DNA of 64,000 nucleotides, taken from NCBI RefSeq assembly GCF_020405225.1, contig NZ_CP084472.1:2232001-2296000 (forward strand), read 5' to 3'. The translations under genes and the position numbers were made by a program. How positions within the stretch are numbered: the first letter of the stretch is position 1; the number at the start of each line of letters is the position of its first letter. The notes under the pieces were generated by a model. That model was not told where the DNA came from. It did not search any database and saw nothing but the letters and a program-made list of their open reading frames with translations. Positions 32,068 to 40,413 of this stretch are shown one piece after another. This DNA comes from Natrinema sp. DC36. GTDB lineage: Archaea > Halobacteriota > Halobacteria > Halobacteriales > Natrialbaceae.

Positions 32068-33402
32068 ATGTCCGAACAGCAATCCGAATCTCCGGACGGG
32101 ACTCAGTCAAATTCGAGCGTCGTATCGACGTACGACGAGCACGTGATGCCAATCTGGAAATCACTGAACGTGCCGGTAAAGCGAGCGAGCGGCTGTACGC
32201 TCGAGGACTTCGAGGGCAACGAGTACCTCGACGTCTTCTCCGGCATCTCGGTGACGAACGTCGGCCACGGCAACGACGCCGTCGTCGACGCTGCGACGGA
32301 GCAACTCGAGGAGTTCGTCCACGGCTGCTCGTACGTCCACCCGAACGAGCCGGTCGCCGACCTCGCCGAGCGGATCGCCGACGTGACGCCGGGCGACCTC
32401 CAGAAAAGCTTCTTCTGTAACTCCGGGACTGAAGCCGTCGAGGGGGCCGTCAAACTCGCGCGGAAGTACACCGGCTCGAAGGAAGTCATCGCCCTCGAGA
32501 TGGGGTTTCACGGCCGCACCCTCGGCAGTCTGGCGCTGACGGGGAACAAGGCCTACAAGCAGGGGATGGCCCCGACGCTCAACGACGTCGCCCACACCGC
32601 GCCGCCGTACGGCTACCGCTGTCCGCGCTGTGACGGCGACCAGTGCGAGGCCAGTTGTGCCGAGGAACTCGAGCGGATCATCGGCTCGCACACCAGCGGG
32701 GACCTCGCGGCGGTCGTCGTCGAGCCCGTCATGGGCGAGGCCGGGATCGTCGTTCCACCGGCGGGGTGGCTCGAGCGAGTCCAGGAGATCACCCACGACC
32801 ACGGCGCACTGCTCATCGCCGACGAGGTCCAGACCGGCTACGGTCGAACCGGAGAGCTGTTCGCGAGTAGCCACTTCGACGTCGAGCCCGACATCCTGAC
32901 GCAGGCGAAGGGGATCGCGAACGGACTGCCACTGGGCGCGTTCACCGCCTCCGAAGAAATCGCGGACGCCTTCGAGTCCGGCGACCACCTCTCGACGTTC
33001 GGCGGCAACCCCGTCGCCTGCGCCGCCGCGCTGGCGACGATCGACGAACTGCAGGACGGCATCGTCGACAACGCTCGCGAGCAGGGACAGTGGCTCGAGT
33101 CCGAACTCGCGGCCCTCGAGGACGAGTACGAAGCCGTCGGGCAGGCGCGAGGCCTCGGACTGATGCGCGGCATCGAGCTCGTGGAACCGGGAACGGAAGG
33201 GCCGCAGAACGTCGCTCCGCGACCGGACAGCGATCTCGCATCGGCCGTGAGCGAGCACCTCCGCGAGGAGTCAAACGTCGTGATCGGCGTCGGCGGCTAC
33301 TACAAGAACGTCATGCGATTCCAGCCGCCGCTTTCGATCTCGCGCGACCAGCTCGAGTACGCCGTCGACGAGCTTCGGACGGCCCTCGAGACGACCGCCT
33401 GA
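32068..33402 (+). CDS. Class-III aminotransferase (4-aminobutyrate / ornithine type)
   Basis: This is a pyridoxal-phosphate enzyme moving an omega-amino group, most likely from GABA, ornithine, beta-alanine or a similar compound, to a keto acid. It has 444 residues. The motif FFCNSGTEAVEGAVKLARK is near residue 113. The PLP aspartate region is LLIADEVQTGYGRTG (about residue 250). The PLP lysine is in LTQAKGIANGLPLGA. The insert YGYRCPRCDGDQCEASCAEE (about 181-200) places four cysteines near the domain junction. The Lrp gene and permease next door suggest amino-acid catabolism. Which substrate it prefers cannot be told from sequence. Confidence 0.92.
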   Translation: MSEQQSESPDGTQSNSSVVSTYDEHVMPIWKSLNVPVKRASGCTLEDFEGNEYLDVFSGISVTNVGHGNDAVVDAATEQLEEFVHGCSYVHPNEPVADLAERIADVTPGDLQKSFFCNSGTEAVEGAVKLARKYTGSKEVIALEMGFHGRTLGSLALTGNKAYKQGMAPTLNDVAHTAPPYGYRCPRCDGDQCEASCAEELERIIGSHTSGDLAAVVVEPVMGEAGIVVPPAGWLERVQEITHDHGALLIADEVQTGYGRTGELFASSHFDVEPDILTQAKGIANGLPLGAFTASEEIADAFESGDHLSTFGGNPVACAAALATIDELQDGIVDNAREQGQWLESELAALEDEYEAVGQARGLGLMRGIELVEPGTEGPQNVAPRPDSDLASAVSEHLREESNVVIGVGGYYKNVMRFQPPLSISRDQLEYAVDELRTALETTA

Positions 33403-33507
33403 GGAGATGGTTGCTTCGGGAGGTGGTCGACTGAGAAGTCCGCTACGATCGTCTCGAAAGCACCGTTGGTGACCGCCGCTTCCTGCCAGTTCGTCCCGTT
33501 GCGGACC

Positions 33508-33702
33508 TTATTCGTCGCTCTCCTCGAACGAGAAATCCGAGAACGAATCGTCGACGGCGGTGAACTCCGTTCCGCCGCACCGACACCCGTCCCTGCGACC
33601 GATCGGGCGAATCTTGTCCTCGGACAGCTCGAGTGCCGCGTAGAGCGACCCGCACTGTTCGCACGCGGCAATCGTTCGTCGATTGTCGTCGCGTTCGGCC
33701 AT
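33508..33702 (-). CDS. Small zinc-ribbon-like protein
   Basis: The ATG at 33702 gives 64 residues. AACEQCGSLYAALE near residue 14 and GCRCGGTEFTAV near residue 40 make a CxxC plus CxC pair of a zinc ribbon. An acidic C-terminal tail (DDSFSDFSFEESDE) follows. This is the usual look of haloarchaeal zinc microproteins. It sits alone between the aminotransferase and the next hypothetical gene. The function is unknown. Confidence 0.72.
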   Translation of the reverse strand: MAERDDNRRTIAACEQCGSLYAALELSEDKIRPIGRRDGCRCGGTEFTAVDDSFSDFSFEESDE

Positions 33703-33935
33703 ATCGTCACTGTCACGTCGTGAAACGGAACACAAGTATCCGCCGTGAAGACTCGAGCGACATCGTGGTCGTTACTTCAATCGAAACAACATCGATCGCA
33801 CGCTCGACCGAGCGGTCGTCCCGGAGTTCGCGGCAACGAATCGACGGCGGAAGCGACTGCGATCGACGGCCGTCCGCCCTAGGCCCCGCGAGCGCCGGCC
33901 GGCCGCTTTTCCGACGGGTCGGGGAACCACCACCT

Positions 33936-34292
33936 ATGAGCGACGACGGACCGAACCGAGACCGGGCGCAGGACCGCGCCGAACAACGCAAATCCGAGCG
34001 GGCCGACCACACGGAATCGATTCTCGAGGACGTCGAACGCCATCTCGGTGAGATGGAGTATCCAGTGACCAGCGAGGAGCTCGCCTCGGAGTACGCCGAC
34101 CAGCCGATCGACATGCCCAACGAGACCGAGTCGCTGGGCAGCGTCTTCGACCGGCTGGCCGACGAGCAGTACGACTCTCCGGAGGCGGTCCGCGAAGCTG
34201 CCTACGGCGAACTCACCGGCGAAGCCGGGGACCCCAACGAGGCCAACGCCGAACGGGACCTCGACGAACTGAACGAGGAGAAACAGGGGTAG
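33936..34292 (+). CDS. Conserved haloarchaeal acidic hypothetical protein
   Basis: This is a 118-residue, very acidic protein. A helical N-terminal part (RDRAEQRKSERADHTESILEDVERHLGEMEYPVTSEELASEYADQPIDMPNETESLGSVFDRLADEQYDSPEAVREAAYGELTGEAG) looks like a small winged-helix-like unit and resembles the DUF5789 proteins of haloarchaea, as I recall them. It has no known function. The ATG at 33936 starts MSDDGPNRD. It precedes aIF2-beta by about 210 bases in the same direction. Confidence 0.78.
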   Translation: MSDDGPNRDRAQDRAEQRKSERADHTESILEDVERHLGEMEYPVTSEELASEYADQPIDMPNETESLGSVFDRLADEQYDSPEAVREAAYGELTGEAGDPNEANAERDLDELNEEKQG

Positions 34293-34476
34293 CTCGACGA
34301 AAGCCGGCAGCACGTACTGAGTCAGCGAGGTCCCACCGCATCGATCCCGTCCCACTACTGTTGCCGCTGAAACGACTCATACCCCGATCGCAGAGCCGAC
34401 GTGCGATCGGGTGTGCAATGACTTTCAGTGGCTACGATATTGCCGAGCCACCGGGGGGATCGTGATAGCAGAACGG

Positions 34477-34483
34477 ATTTACG
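34477..34483 (+). promoter_or_regulatory. TATA-like box before aIF2-beta
   Basis: ATTTACG lies about 26 bases before the ATG at 34506. The spacing is right for a leaderless transcript, although the match to the consensus is modest. Confidence 0.5.
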
Positions 34484-34505
34484 TTCCCAACACCTGTTCT
34501 CGCGT

Positions 34506-35117
34506 ATGGATTACGAAGCGAGTCTCGACCGAGCGATGGAGGACGTCCCCGATATCGGGGGCGACGAAGAGCGGCTACAGATTCCCGACCCGCAGCCCCA
34601 GAAGGACGGTGCGTTTACGCGCGTCACGAATCTCGACGAGATCGCCGACGTGCTCTCGCGGGACACGGAACATCTCCACCGGTTCATCCAGCGCGAACTG
34701 GGGACCAGCGGCAAACTCGAGGACGGTCGCGGCCGGTACAACGGCACCTTCTCGCAGACGGACCTCAGTGCGGCGATCGACGCCTACGTCGACGAGTACG
34801 TCCTCTGTTCGGAGTGTGGCCTGCCGGACACGCGCCTCGTCCGCGAGGACCGGACGCCGATGTTGCGCTGTGACGCCTGCGGTGCGTTCCGACCGGTCAC
34901 CAAGCGCTCGACCAGCAGCCAGCAGCAACAACAGCAAGACGCCGTCGAGGAGGGCCAGACCTACACGGTCGAAATCACCGGGACGGGCCGCAAGGGCGAC
35001 GGTGTCGCGGAGAAGGGGAGCTACACGATCTTCGTCCCCGGTGCCGAAGAGGGCGACGTCGTGGAGATCTATATCAAGAACATCTCGGGCAACCTCGCGT
35101 TCGCCCGACTCGACTGA
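34506..35117 (+). CDS. Translation initiation factor aIF2 subunit beta, with TRAM domain
   Basis: This is a subunit of the archaeal initiator-tRNA carrier aIF2. It has 203 residues. The N-terminal core spans about residues 30-100 (TRVTNLDEIADVLSRDTEHLHRFIQRELGTSGKLEDGR). A zinc ribbon C-x2-C-x17-C-x2-C (CSECGLPDTRLVREDRTPMLRCDAC) follows. A poly-Gln linker leads to a C-terminal TRAM domain (TYTVEITGTGRKGDGVAEKGSYTIFVPGAEEGDVVEIYI), an RNA-binding OB-like fold found fused to this factor in haloarchaea. The gene is monocistronic, with the cobamide operon beginning about 110 bases on. Confidence 0.93.
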   Translation: MDYEASLDRAMEDVPDIGGDEERLQIPDPQPQKDGAFTRVTNLDEIADVLSRDTEHLHRFIQRELGTSGKLEDGRGRYNGTFSQTDLSAAIDAYVDEYVLCSECGLPDTRLVREDRTPMLRCDACGAFRPVTKRSTSSQQQQQQDAVEEGQTYTVEITGTGRKGDGVAEKGSYTIFVPGAEEGDVVEIYIKNISGNLAFARLD

Positions 35118-35193
35118 GACGGATCCGAGTCCGCGCTCGTTCGGCTCGAGCGGTCTACTGCGCGACGTACCGCCCTGCACCGTCGGATCGAGG

Positions 35194-35200
35194 AATTAAA
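35194..35200 (+). promoter_or_regulatory. TATA box of the cobamide operon
   Basis: AATTAAA is centred about 28 bases before the ATG at 35226. It is the only good promoter in front of the seven tightly packed genes that follow, so all of them are probably transcribed from it. Confidence 0.65.
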
Positions 35201-35225
35201 GTCAGCTTGTTCTAGTCACAGTTCT

Positions 35226-35867
35226 ATGGAAGTATCGTTCGACCTCTTCGGGACGCTCGTGACCGCCGACCGGCCGGACGATCCGGCCGCAGCCGTCGCG
35301 ACCGAACTCGCCAAGCGGGACGTGGCGGTACCTGACGACTGGGGCGACGCCTACGCGGAGCCACACGTCGACGCGCCCGACGGCGCTGAAGTACCGCTTC
35401 CGGCCCACGTCTCCCGCGCGCTCGCGAGTCGCGGCGTCGAGTACGAGCACAACGCGGCCAGACGCGCGGTCGTCGCCGCGTTCGATCCAGTTGTCGAAAC
35501 CAGATCGGGGGCGCTCGAGGCGGTCGACGCCGCCCGCGAGCGGGGACCGGTCGCGATCTGTTCGAACTGCAGCGTCCCGGAGCTGGTCGGGCGGACGCTC
35601 GTCAGATCCGACTTCGAACGCGACGATTTCGACGCGATCGTGACGAGCGTCGGCTGCGGCTGGCGCAAGCCCGCCCCGGAAATCTTCGAACTGACGGCCG
35701 ACGAACTCGGCGTCGCCCCCGCGGATCTGATCCACGTCGGCGACGATCCGGAGGCCGACGGCGGGATCGAGGCCGTCGGCGGAACGGCGCTAGTGCTCGA
35801 GGGGCGATCGCTCGCGGACGTGCCGGCGCGACTGGCAACGGTCGCCGAACGCAGCAGTCATGACTGA
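35226..35867 (+). CDS. HAD-family hydrolase leading the cobamide operon
   Basis: This is a HAD-superfamily phosphatase-like protein of 213 residues. Motif I is FDLFGTLVTADR (D6 and L7-F8, in the haloacid dehalogenase DxFGT form). Motif II is ICSNCSV. Motif III is RKPAPEIFE. Motif IV is HVGDDPEADGG. It is the first gene of the cobamide operon. No dedicated alpha-ribazole phosphatase (CobC/CobZ) is visible in the operon, so this could provide that step, although many HAD proteins act on other phosphates. The annotation is by motif, and the role by context only. Confidence 0.82.
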   Translation: MEVSFDLFGTLVTADRPDDPAAAVATELAKRDVAVPDDWGDAYAEPHVDAPDGAEVPLPAHVSRALASRGVEYEHNAARRAVVAAFDPVVETRSGALEAVDAARERGPVAICSNCSVPELVGRTLVRSDFERDDFDAIVTSVGCGWRKPAPEIFELTADELGVAPADLIHVGDDPEADGGIEAVGGTALVLEGRSLADVPARLATVAERSSHD

Positions 35868-35906
35868 GCAGTCACATTCTGCTGGCAGCACGGAGGGGAC
35901 CGCGAC

Positions 35907-36944
35907 GTGCTGACGACGCTTTCGGTCATCGGGCTGGCGTTCAGCCTCGATCTCCTGCTCGGCGAGCCGCCGACCGCCGCCCATCCGGTGGCGTGGTTCG
36001 GCCGGCTCGTCGATGCCCTCGACCGGAAGTGGAGCGAGACCGAGCGCGGCCAACGGCTGGCCGGCATCGCGCTCGCCGTCCTCGCCCCCCTCGTTCCCGC
36101 CGGCATCGCCGCCGGTGTCGTCCTCGCGGCGACGACGGTTCATCCGCTAGCTGGCGGGATCACCGCCGCGCTCCTCCTCTTCCTGACGACCAGCCTGCGC
36201 TCGTTGCTCGAGCTCACCGCGGACGTCGTCGCGGCCACCGAGAGCGACCTCGAGACGGCTCGCGAGCGGGTCAGGGGACTCGTCGGCCGGGACGCGTCGA
36301 CCCTCTCTGCCGGCGAGCTTCGCAGTGCAGCCGTCGAGAGCGCGGCCGAGAACCTCGCAGACGGGGTCGTCGCGACCCTCCTTCCCTTCGCAGTACTCGC
36401 ACCGGTGTCGCTCCCGGCCGCCGCGGCGGTCGCCGCGTGGGTCAAGGGCGTCAACACGCTGGATTCGATGCTCGGCTACCCCTCGAAAGCGGTCGGCACC
36501 GGAAGCGCGCGGCTGGATGACCTCGTCATGTACCTACCCGCCCGGATCGCGGCCGGCGCGATCGCTGTGGCCGCGGCCGATCCGGTCGCGATCACCCGCG
36601 CCCGGCAGTGGGCGCGGGTCCCGCCGTCGCCGAACTCCGGCTGGCCGATGGCGACGCTCGCCTGCGCGCTCTCCGTTCGGCTCGAGAAGCCGGACGTCTA
36701 CGTGCTCAATCCCGATGCCGACCTCCCGACGCTGGCGGACGGCGAGCGAGCCGTCTCAGTCGTCGGGCGGGCGGCCGTCGTCGCGGTCGTCGTCGCCGTG
36801 GCACTCGCCGTGCTCGTTTCGGAATTCCCCGGGCTCGAGTCCGCCCGCGGATCTGTCGGCGAGCTCGTCCTTGCGGTGATCGGCGGGCCGGATCGCGACC
36901 CAGTCTTGCGACGGATCGCGGAGGTGAGCGCGAAATGGCGGTGA
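35907..36944 (+). CDS. cbiB: Adenosylcobinamide-phosphate synthase
   Basis: This integral membrane enzyme attaches (R)-1-amino-2-propanol phosphate to adenosylcobyric acid. It has 345 residues. The N-terminal motif DLLLGEPPTAAHPVAWFG is the CbiB/CobD-family hallmark. Several membrane segments follow, with WVKGVNTLDSMLGYPSKAVG in the middle of the protein. The start is a GTG, 39 bases after the HAD gene. The 3' end overlaps cobS by 10 bases. It acts after CobD, which supplies the aminopropanol phosphate, and before CobY. Confidence 0.93.
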   Translation: MLTTLSVIGLAFSLDLLLGEPPTAAHPVAWFGRLVDALDRKWSETERGQRLAGIALAVLAPLVPAGIAAGVVLAATTVHPLAGGITAALLLFLTTSLRSLLELTADVVAATESDLETARERVRGLVGRDASTLSAGELRSAAVESAAENLADGVVATLLPFAVLAPVSLPAAAAVAAWVKGVNTLDSMLGYPSKAVGTGSARLDDLVMYLPARIAAGAIAVAAADPVAITRARQWARVPPSPNSGWPMATLACALSVRLEKPDVYVLNPDADLPTLADGERAVSVVGRAAVVAVVVAVALAVLVSEFPGLESARGSVGELVLAVIGGPDRDPVLRRIAEVSAKWR

Positions 36945-37714
36945 CCGGTCGCTGGATCGGTGCCGTTCGCGGTGCGCTCGGATTTCTGACGCGGCTCCCG
37001 GTCGGCTACCGTGACGGCGACTGGGACGCGTTCCGAGCGACGCCGGCGGCGTTTCCGATCGTCGGTCTCGTGACGGGTTCGATAGCGGCGATCCCGCTAC
37101 TTGCTGCGGGAACGCTCGCAGCCCCGTCCGTCGCGCTGGGATACCTGCTGTCGGTGTACGCCGTGACGGGGATCCACCACCTCGACGGCGTCGCCGACCT
37201 GGGCGACGCACTGGTCGTCCACGGCGACCTCGAACGGCGGCGAGAGGTGCTGAAGGACACGACAACAGGCGTGGGCGCGCTACTGGCGGTCGCGATCACC
37301 GTCGCCGCGCTGGCGCTCGGCGGCCTCGGTCTGGCTGGTCTCCCCGTCCGCGCGGCGGTCGGCGTCGCGATCGGCGCGGAAGTCGGAACGAAACTCGGGA
37401 TGGTCGCGATGGCCTGTTTCGGCCGCGCGGCGTCCGACGGGATGGGCAAGCGGTTCACCGACGCGGCCACGCCTGCGTCGTTCCTGCTGCCCGCAGCGGT
37501 CGCCATCGCCGCGGCCGCCGGTATCGGGACCGCTCTGGGTCGGCCCCTCCCCGTCGCGGTCGCGCTCACCGGTTCCTCCGCCGGGATCGGAGTCCCGTGG
37601 TACTGGGCCGACCGCCATCTCGGGGGGATCAACGGCGATATCTTCGGCGCGGCCAACGAGATCGGTCGCGTCGCCGGCGTCCACCTGGGGGTGATCGCGT
37701 GGACGCTGTCGTGA
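36935..37714 (+). CDS. cobS: Adenosylcobinamide-GDP ribazoletransferase (cobamide synthase)
   Basis: This membrane enzyme joins adenosylcobinamide-GDP to alpha-ribazole 5'-phosphate, the final nucleotide-loop step. It has 259 residues with about five to seven hydrophobic segments. The family signature HHLDGVADLGDALVVHGD is near residue 85. The C-terminus has NGDIFGAANEIGR, the usual CobS end motif. It overlaps cbiB at its start and cobY at its end. All neighbours are cobamide assembly genes. Confidence 0.93.
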   Translation: MAVTGRWIGAVRGALGFLTRLPVGYRDGDWDAFRATPAAFPIVGLVTGSIAAIPLLAAGTLAAPSVALGYLLSVYAVTGIHHLDGVADLGDALVVHGDLERRREVLKDTTTGVGALLAVAITVAALALGGLGLAGLPVRAAVGVAIGAEVGTKLGMVAMACFGRAASDGMGKRFTDAATPASFLLPAAVAIAAAAGIGTALGRPLPVAVALTGSSAGIGVPWYWADRHLGGINGDIFGAANEIGRVAGVHLGVIAWTLS

Positions 37715-38307
37715 TGTGCGGCGGGAAGGGTACCCGCCTCGAGAGTCCCCACGAGAAGCCGCTGTACCCGATCGAGGGGACGGCGATGGTCGATCTCGTG
37801 CTGGCCGGACTCCGGGGGAGCGAAATCGAGACGATCTACGCCGCGGTCTCGCCGAACGCGCCGGAGACGCGGGCCCACCTCGAGGAACACGATGCCGTGA
37901 CGACGATCGAGACGGCCGGCGACGGCTACGTGGCCGACCTGATGGCCCTCCTCGAGCGGCCCGACCTCGCGCCACCGGTTCTGACCGTCGCCGCGGACCT
38001 GCCGCTGCTCGAGGGGCCGGTTGTCGACCGGATACTTGCGGCGCACGGCGACAGCGACGCCTCGCGGACCGTCTGCGTTCCCGCGGCGCTCAAACGGCGC
38101 CTCGGGGCCAGTATCGACGCGCGACTCGAGCCCGACGACCACCTCGCGCCGACCGGGGTCAACGTCGTCGGCACGACGGACGAATCCACGACTACGACTA
38201 TGACCGACGTACGCTACGATCCACGACTGGCGGTGAACGTGAACCGACTCGAAGACGCCCGCGTCGCGGCCGACCGGCTGCAGCGCCGATCCGCGGAGGG
38301 GCGCTAA
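37699..38307 (+). CDS. cobY: Adenosylcobinamide-phosphate guanylyltransferase (archaeal CobY)
   Basis: This is the archaeal non-orthologous replacement of bacterial CobU. It transfers GMP to adenosylcobinamide phosphate to give adenosylcobinamide-GDP. It has 202 residues. The nucleotidyltransferase motif is MCGGKGTRLESPHEKPL near the start, and VLTVAADLPLLEG supplies the metal-binding acidic residue. The start is a GTG at 37699 within the end of cobS. There is no kinase domain, which fits CobY and not CobU. Confidence 0.92.
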   Translation: MDAVVMCGGKGTRLESPHEKPLYPIEGTAMVDLVLAGLRGSEIETIYAAVSPNAPETRAHLEEHDAVTTIETAGDGYVADLMALLERPDLAPPVLTVAADLPLLEGPVVDRILAAHGDSDASRTVCVPAALKRRLGASIDARLEPDDHLAPTGVNVVGTTDESTTTTMTDVRYDPRLAVNVNRLEDARVAADRLQRRSAEGR

Positions 38308-38309
38308 CG

Positions 38310-39365
38310 ATGCGGCTCCTCCTCCCTGCCGGAACGACCGAAACGGCGCTGATCGACGGCATCAGCGCCGCCGGGGCTGCCCCGGAGCTGATGGAACACA
38401 CGCCCTCGGCGGACGTCGAAATCCTCGAGTACGGGGAGCCGGTCATGTCGCCGGTAACGCCCGTGAGTCCGAACGGCTGTCCCACACCCGCCGCCGTGAC
38501 CCGGGCGGTTCGGGAGGTCGTCGACTTCGACGTGTCGGTGATCGACGCGGGACTCACCCAGTCGACGGCCGCGCCGACGGTCGACCTCGACGCGGGGCCC
38601 GGCGACGACATCCGCGAATCGGTGGCCGTGCCGGACGCGACGGCCGTCTTCGACCGCGCGTACGACTACGGCGCGAGCCTGCCGGACGACCGGCTCGTGA
38701 TCGGCGAGACGGTCCCCGGCGGGACGACGACCGCGCTCGGGGTTCTCACCGCGCTCGGCGAACCCGCCGGCGTCTCCTCCTCGCTGCCCGAGAACCCGAT
38801 CGAACGCAAGCGCCGCGTGGTCGACGAGGCGCTGGCCGCGAGCAACCTCGAGCCGGGCGAGTGCGACGGTGCGCCGCTCGAGGCGATCGAAGCCGTGGGG
38901 GATCCCGTCCAACCGACGGTGGCCGGGATCGCAGCCGGCGCGCTCGAGGCCGGCGCTGACGTGACGCTGGCCGGCGGGACCCAGATGGTCGCCGTTGCAG
39001 CCCTGTTGCGCCACGCCGGGATCGACGCGCCGCTGTCGATCGCGACCACTTCCTTCGTGGCCGACGAGCAGGGGAGTCGACTCGCGGACGCCTGCGAGCG
39101 CTTCGACTGCGAGCTCACCGTCACCGATCCCGGCTTCGACGAGCGCGATCACGTCGCGATGGCGCGCTACTGCGCCGGCGAGGCCAAGGAGGGCGTCGCA
39201 ATGGGCGGCGCGCTCTCGCTCGTCCCCGAGGGCCGGATGGGCGAGGTCAGGGACCGGCTCGAGGCGGTCTGTGCTCGGTTGGGGATCGAGAGCGACGGCG
39301 GTGAATCGGGTGCCGAAAACGACGACGCCGGGAGCGAGCCTGCAGCGGGGAACCGTGGACCCTGA
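38310..39365 (+). CDS. cobT: CobT-family nicotinate-nucleotide phosphoribosyltransferase
   Basis: This enzyme activates the lower-ligand base (such as dimethylbenzimidazole) to its ribosyl phosphate with nicotinate mononucleotide. It has 351 residues. The archaeal CobT-like group is recognised by the Gly-rich GETVPGGTTTALGVLTALG, and by VTLAGGTQMVAVAALLRHAG in the second half. The family TIGR00303 fits, as I recall it. The gene starts 2 bases after cobY and overlaps cobD by 11 bases. Which base it uses is unknown from sequence. Confidence 0.88.
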   Translation: MRLLLPAGTTETALIDGISAAGAAPELMEHTPSADVEILEYGEPVMSPVTPVSPNGCPTPAAVTRAVREVVDFDVSVIDAGLTQSTAAPTVDLDAGPGDDIRESVAVPDATAVFDRAYDYGASLPDDRLVIGETVPGGTTTALGVLTALGEPAGVSSSLPENPIERKRRVVDEALAASNLEPGECDGAPLEAIEAVGDPVQPTVAGIAAGALEAGADVTLAGGTQMVAVAALLRHAGIDAPLSIATTSFVADEQGSRLADACERFDCELTVTDPGFDERDHVAMARYCAGEAKEGVAMGGALSLVPEGRMGEVRDRLEAVCARLGIESDGGESGAENDDAGSEPAAGNRGP

Positions 39366-40413
39366 TTCGATCCGAACCGGGAAGCGGGTCCCTCACGGCG
39401 GCGAATCCGACCGCGACCTGCTGGATTTCTCGGCCAACACCAACCCGCGTACCCCCGACGGCGTCGCGGACGTGTACGCCGACGCGCTCGAGGAGTCCCG
39501 CCGCTATCCGGACGACGACTATCCGGAGTTCCGGGCCGCCGCGGCGGCGTTCGTCGGCTGCGAACCGGACCGGGTAATTCCTACTCCGGGCGGGCTCGCC
39601 GCGATCCGACTGGCGATGGAAGTCACGCTCGAACCGGGCGACGAGGCGCTGGTTCCCTATCCGAGCTTCGGCGAGTACGCCCGCGAAGTCGAGCTACAGG
39701 GAGCGACACCGCGGTTCGTTCGCTACGACGAGCTGTGCGAGATCGGACCGACCGTGCTCGAGGCGTCTGCGCTCGCGGTGATCTGTACCCCGAACAATCC
39801 CACCGGGGACGCGATCGATTCGGACGCGCTCGAGGCGTTCGCAGCCCGCTGTGCGGACGCCGGCACGACGCTCCTGATCGACGAGGCCTTCCTCGGCTTC
39901 ACCGACCGCTCGTCGGCCGCCGAACTCGAGCGGGAGAACGTCGTCGTCGCCCGCTCGCTCACCAAACTGTTCGGCCTCCCGGGACTCCGCGCCGGCTTCG
40001 CCGTCGCGAGCGGCGAACAGCGGGACGCGCTCGCGACCGCCCGTCGCACGTGGTCGCTCGGGACGCCGGCCGCTCGAGTCGGGGCGCACTGCCTGCGGCG
40101 GGACGAGTTCGTTCGCGACACGCGCGAACGCGTCGCCGGCGAGCGCGAGCGGATGCGCGAGGCGCTCGAGCGGCGGTTCGAGGTCCACGAATCGGTCGCC
40201 CCGTACCTCCTCTGTGACGTGGGGGATCGGGACGCATCGGCCGTGATCGACGACGCGCGAGCGGCCGGCGTGACGATCCGCGACGCGACGACCTTCCGCG
40301 CGCTCGACTCCCATATCCGGGTCGCGGTCAAGCACCGCGCGGCGAACGACCGACTGCTCGCGGCGCTCGGCGTTCGCGATGACGAAGACGACAGCCGCGA
40401 AACCGAGCGATGA
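39355..40413 (+). CDS. cobD: Threonine-phosphate decarboxylase (PLP enzyme, class I aminotransferase fold)
   Basis: This enzyme makes (R)-1-amino-2-propanol phosphate from L-threonine phosphate for CbiB. It has 352 residues. DFSANTNPRTPDGVADVY is near the start. The PLP pocket motif is VICTPNNPTGDAID. The Asp is in LLIDEAFLGFTDR. The lysine is in ARSLTKLFGLPGLRAGFAVAS. The start is a GTG at 39355 inside cobT. Histidinol-phosphate aminotransferases look alike, but operon position makes CobD the better call. It overlaps cbiZ by four bases (ATGA). Confidence 0.9.
   Translation: MDPDSIRTGKRVPHGGESDRDLLDFSANTNPRTPDGVADVYADALEESRRYPDDDYPEFRAAAAAFVGCEPDRVIPTPGGLAAIRLAMEVTLEPGDEALVPYPSFGEYAREVELQGATPRFVRYDELCEIGPTVLEASALAVICTPNNPTGDAIDSDALEAFAARCADAGTTLLIDEAFLGFTDRSSAAELERENVVVARSLTKLFGLPGLRAGFAVASGEQRDALATARRTWSLGTPAARVGAHCLRRDEFVRDTRERVAGERERMREALERRFEVHESVAPYLLCDVGDRDASAVIDDARAAGVTIRDATTFRALDSHIRVAVKHRAANDRLLAALGVRDDEDDSRETER

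Noticed and set aside
35120-35226. Cobalamin riboswitch before the cobamide operon
   Set aside because: The spacer is about 108 bases, too short and without the conserved B12 box; such riboswitches are not expected in archaea. The TATA box leaves no long leader.
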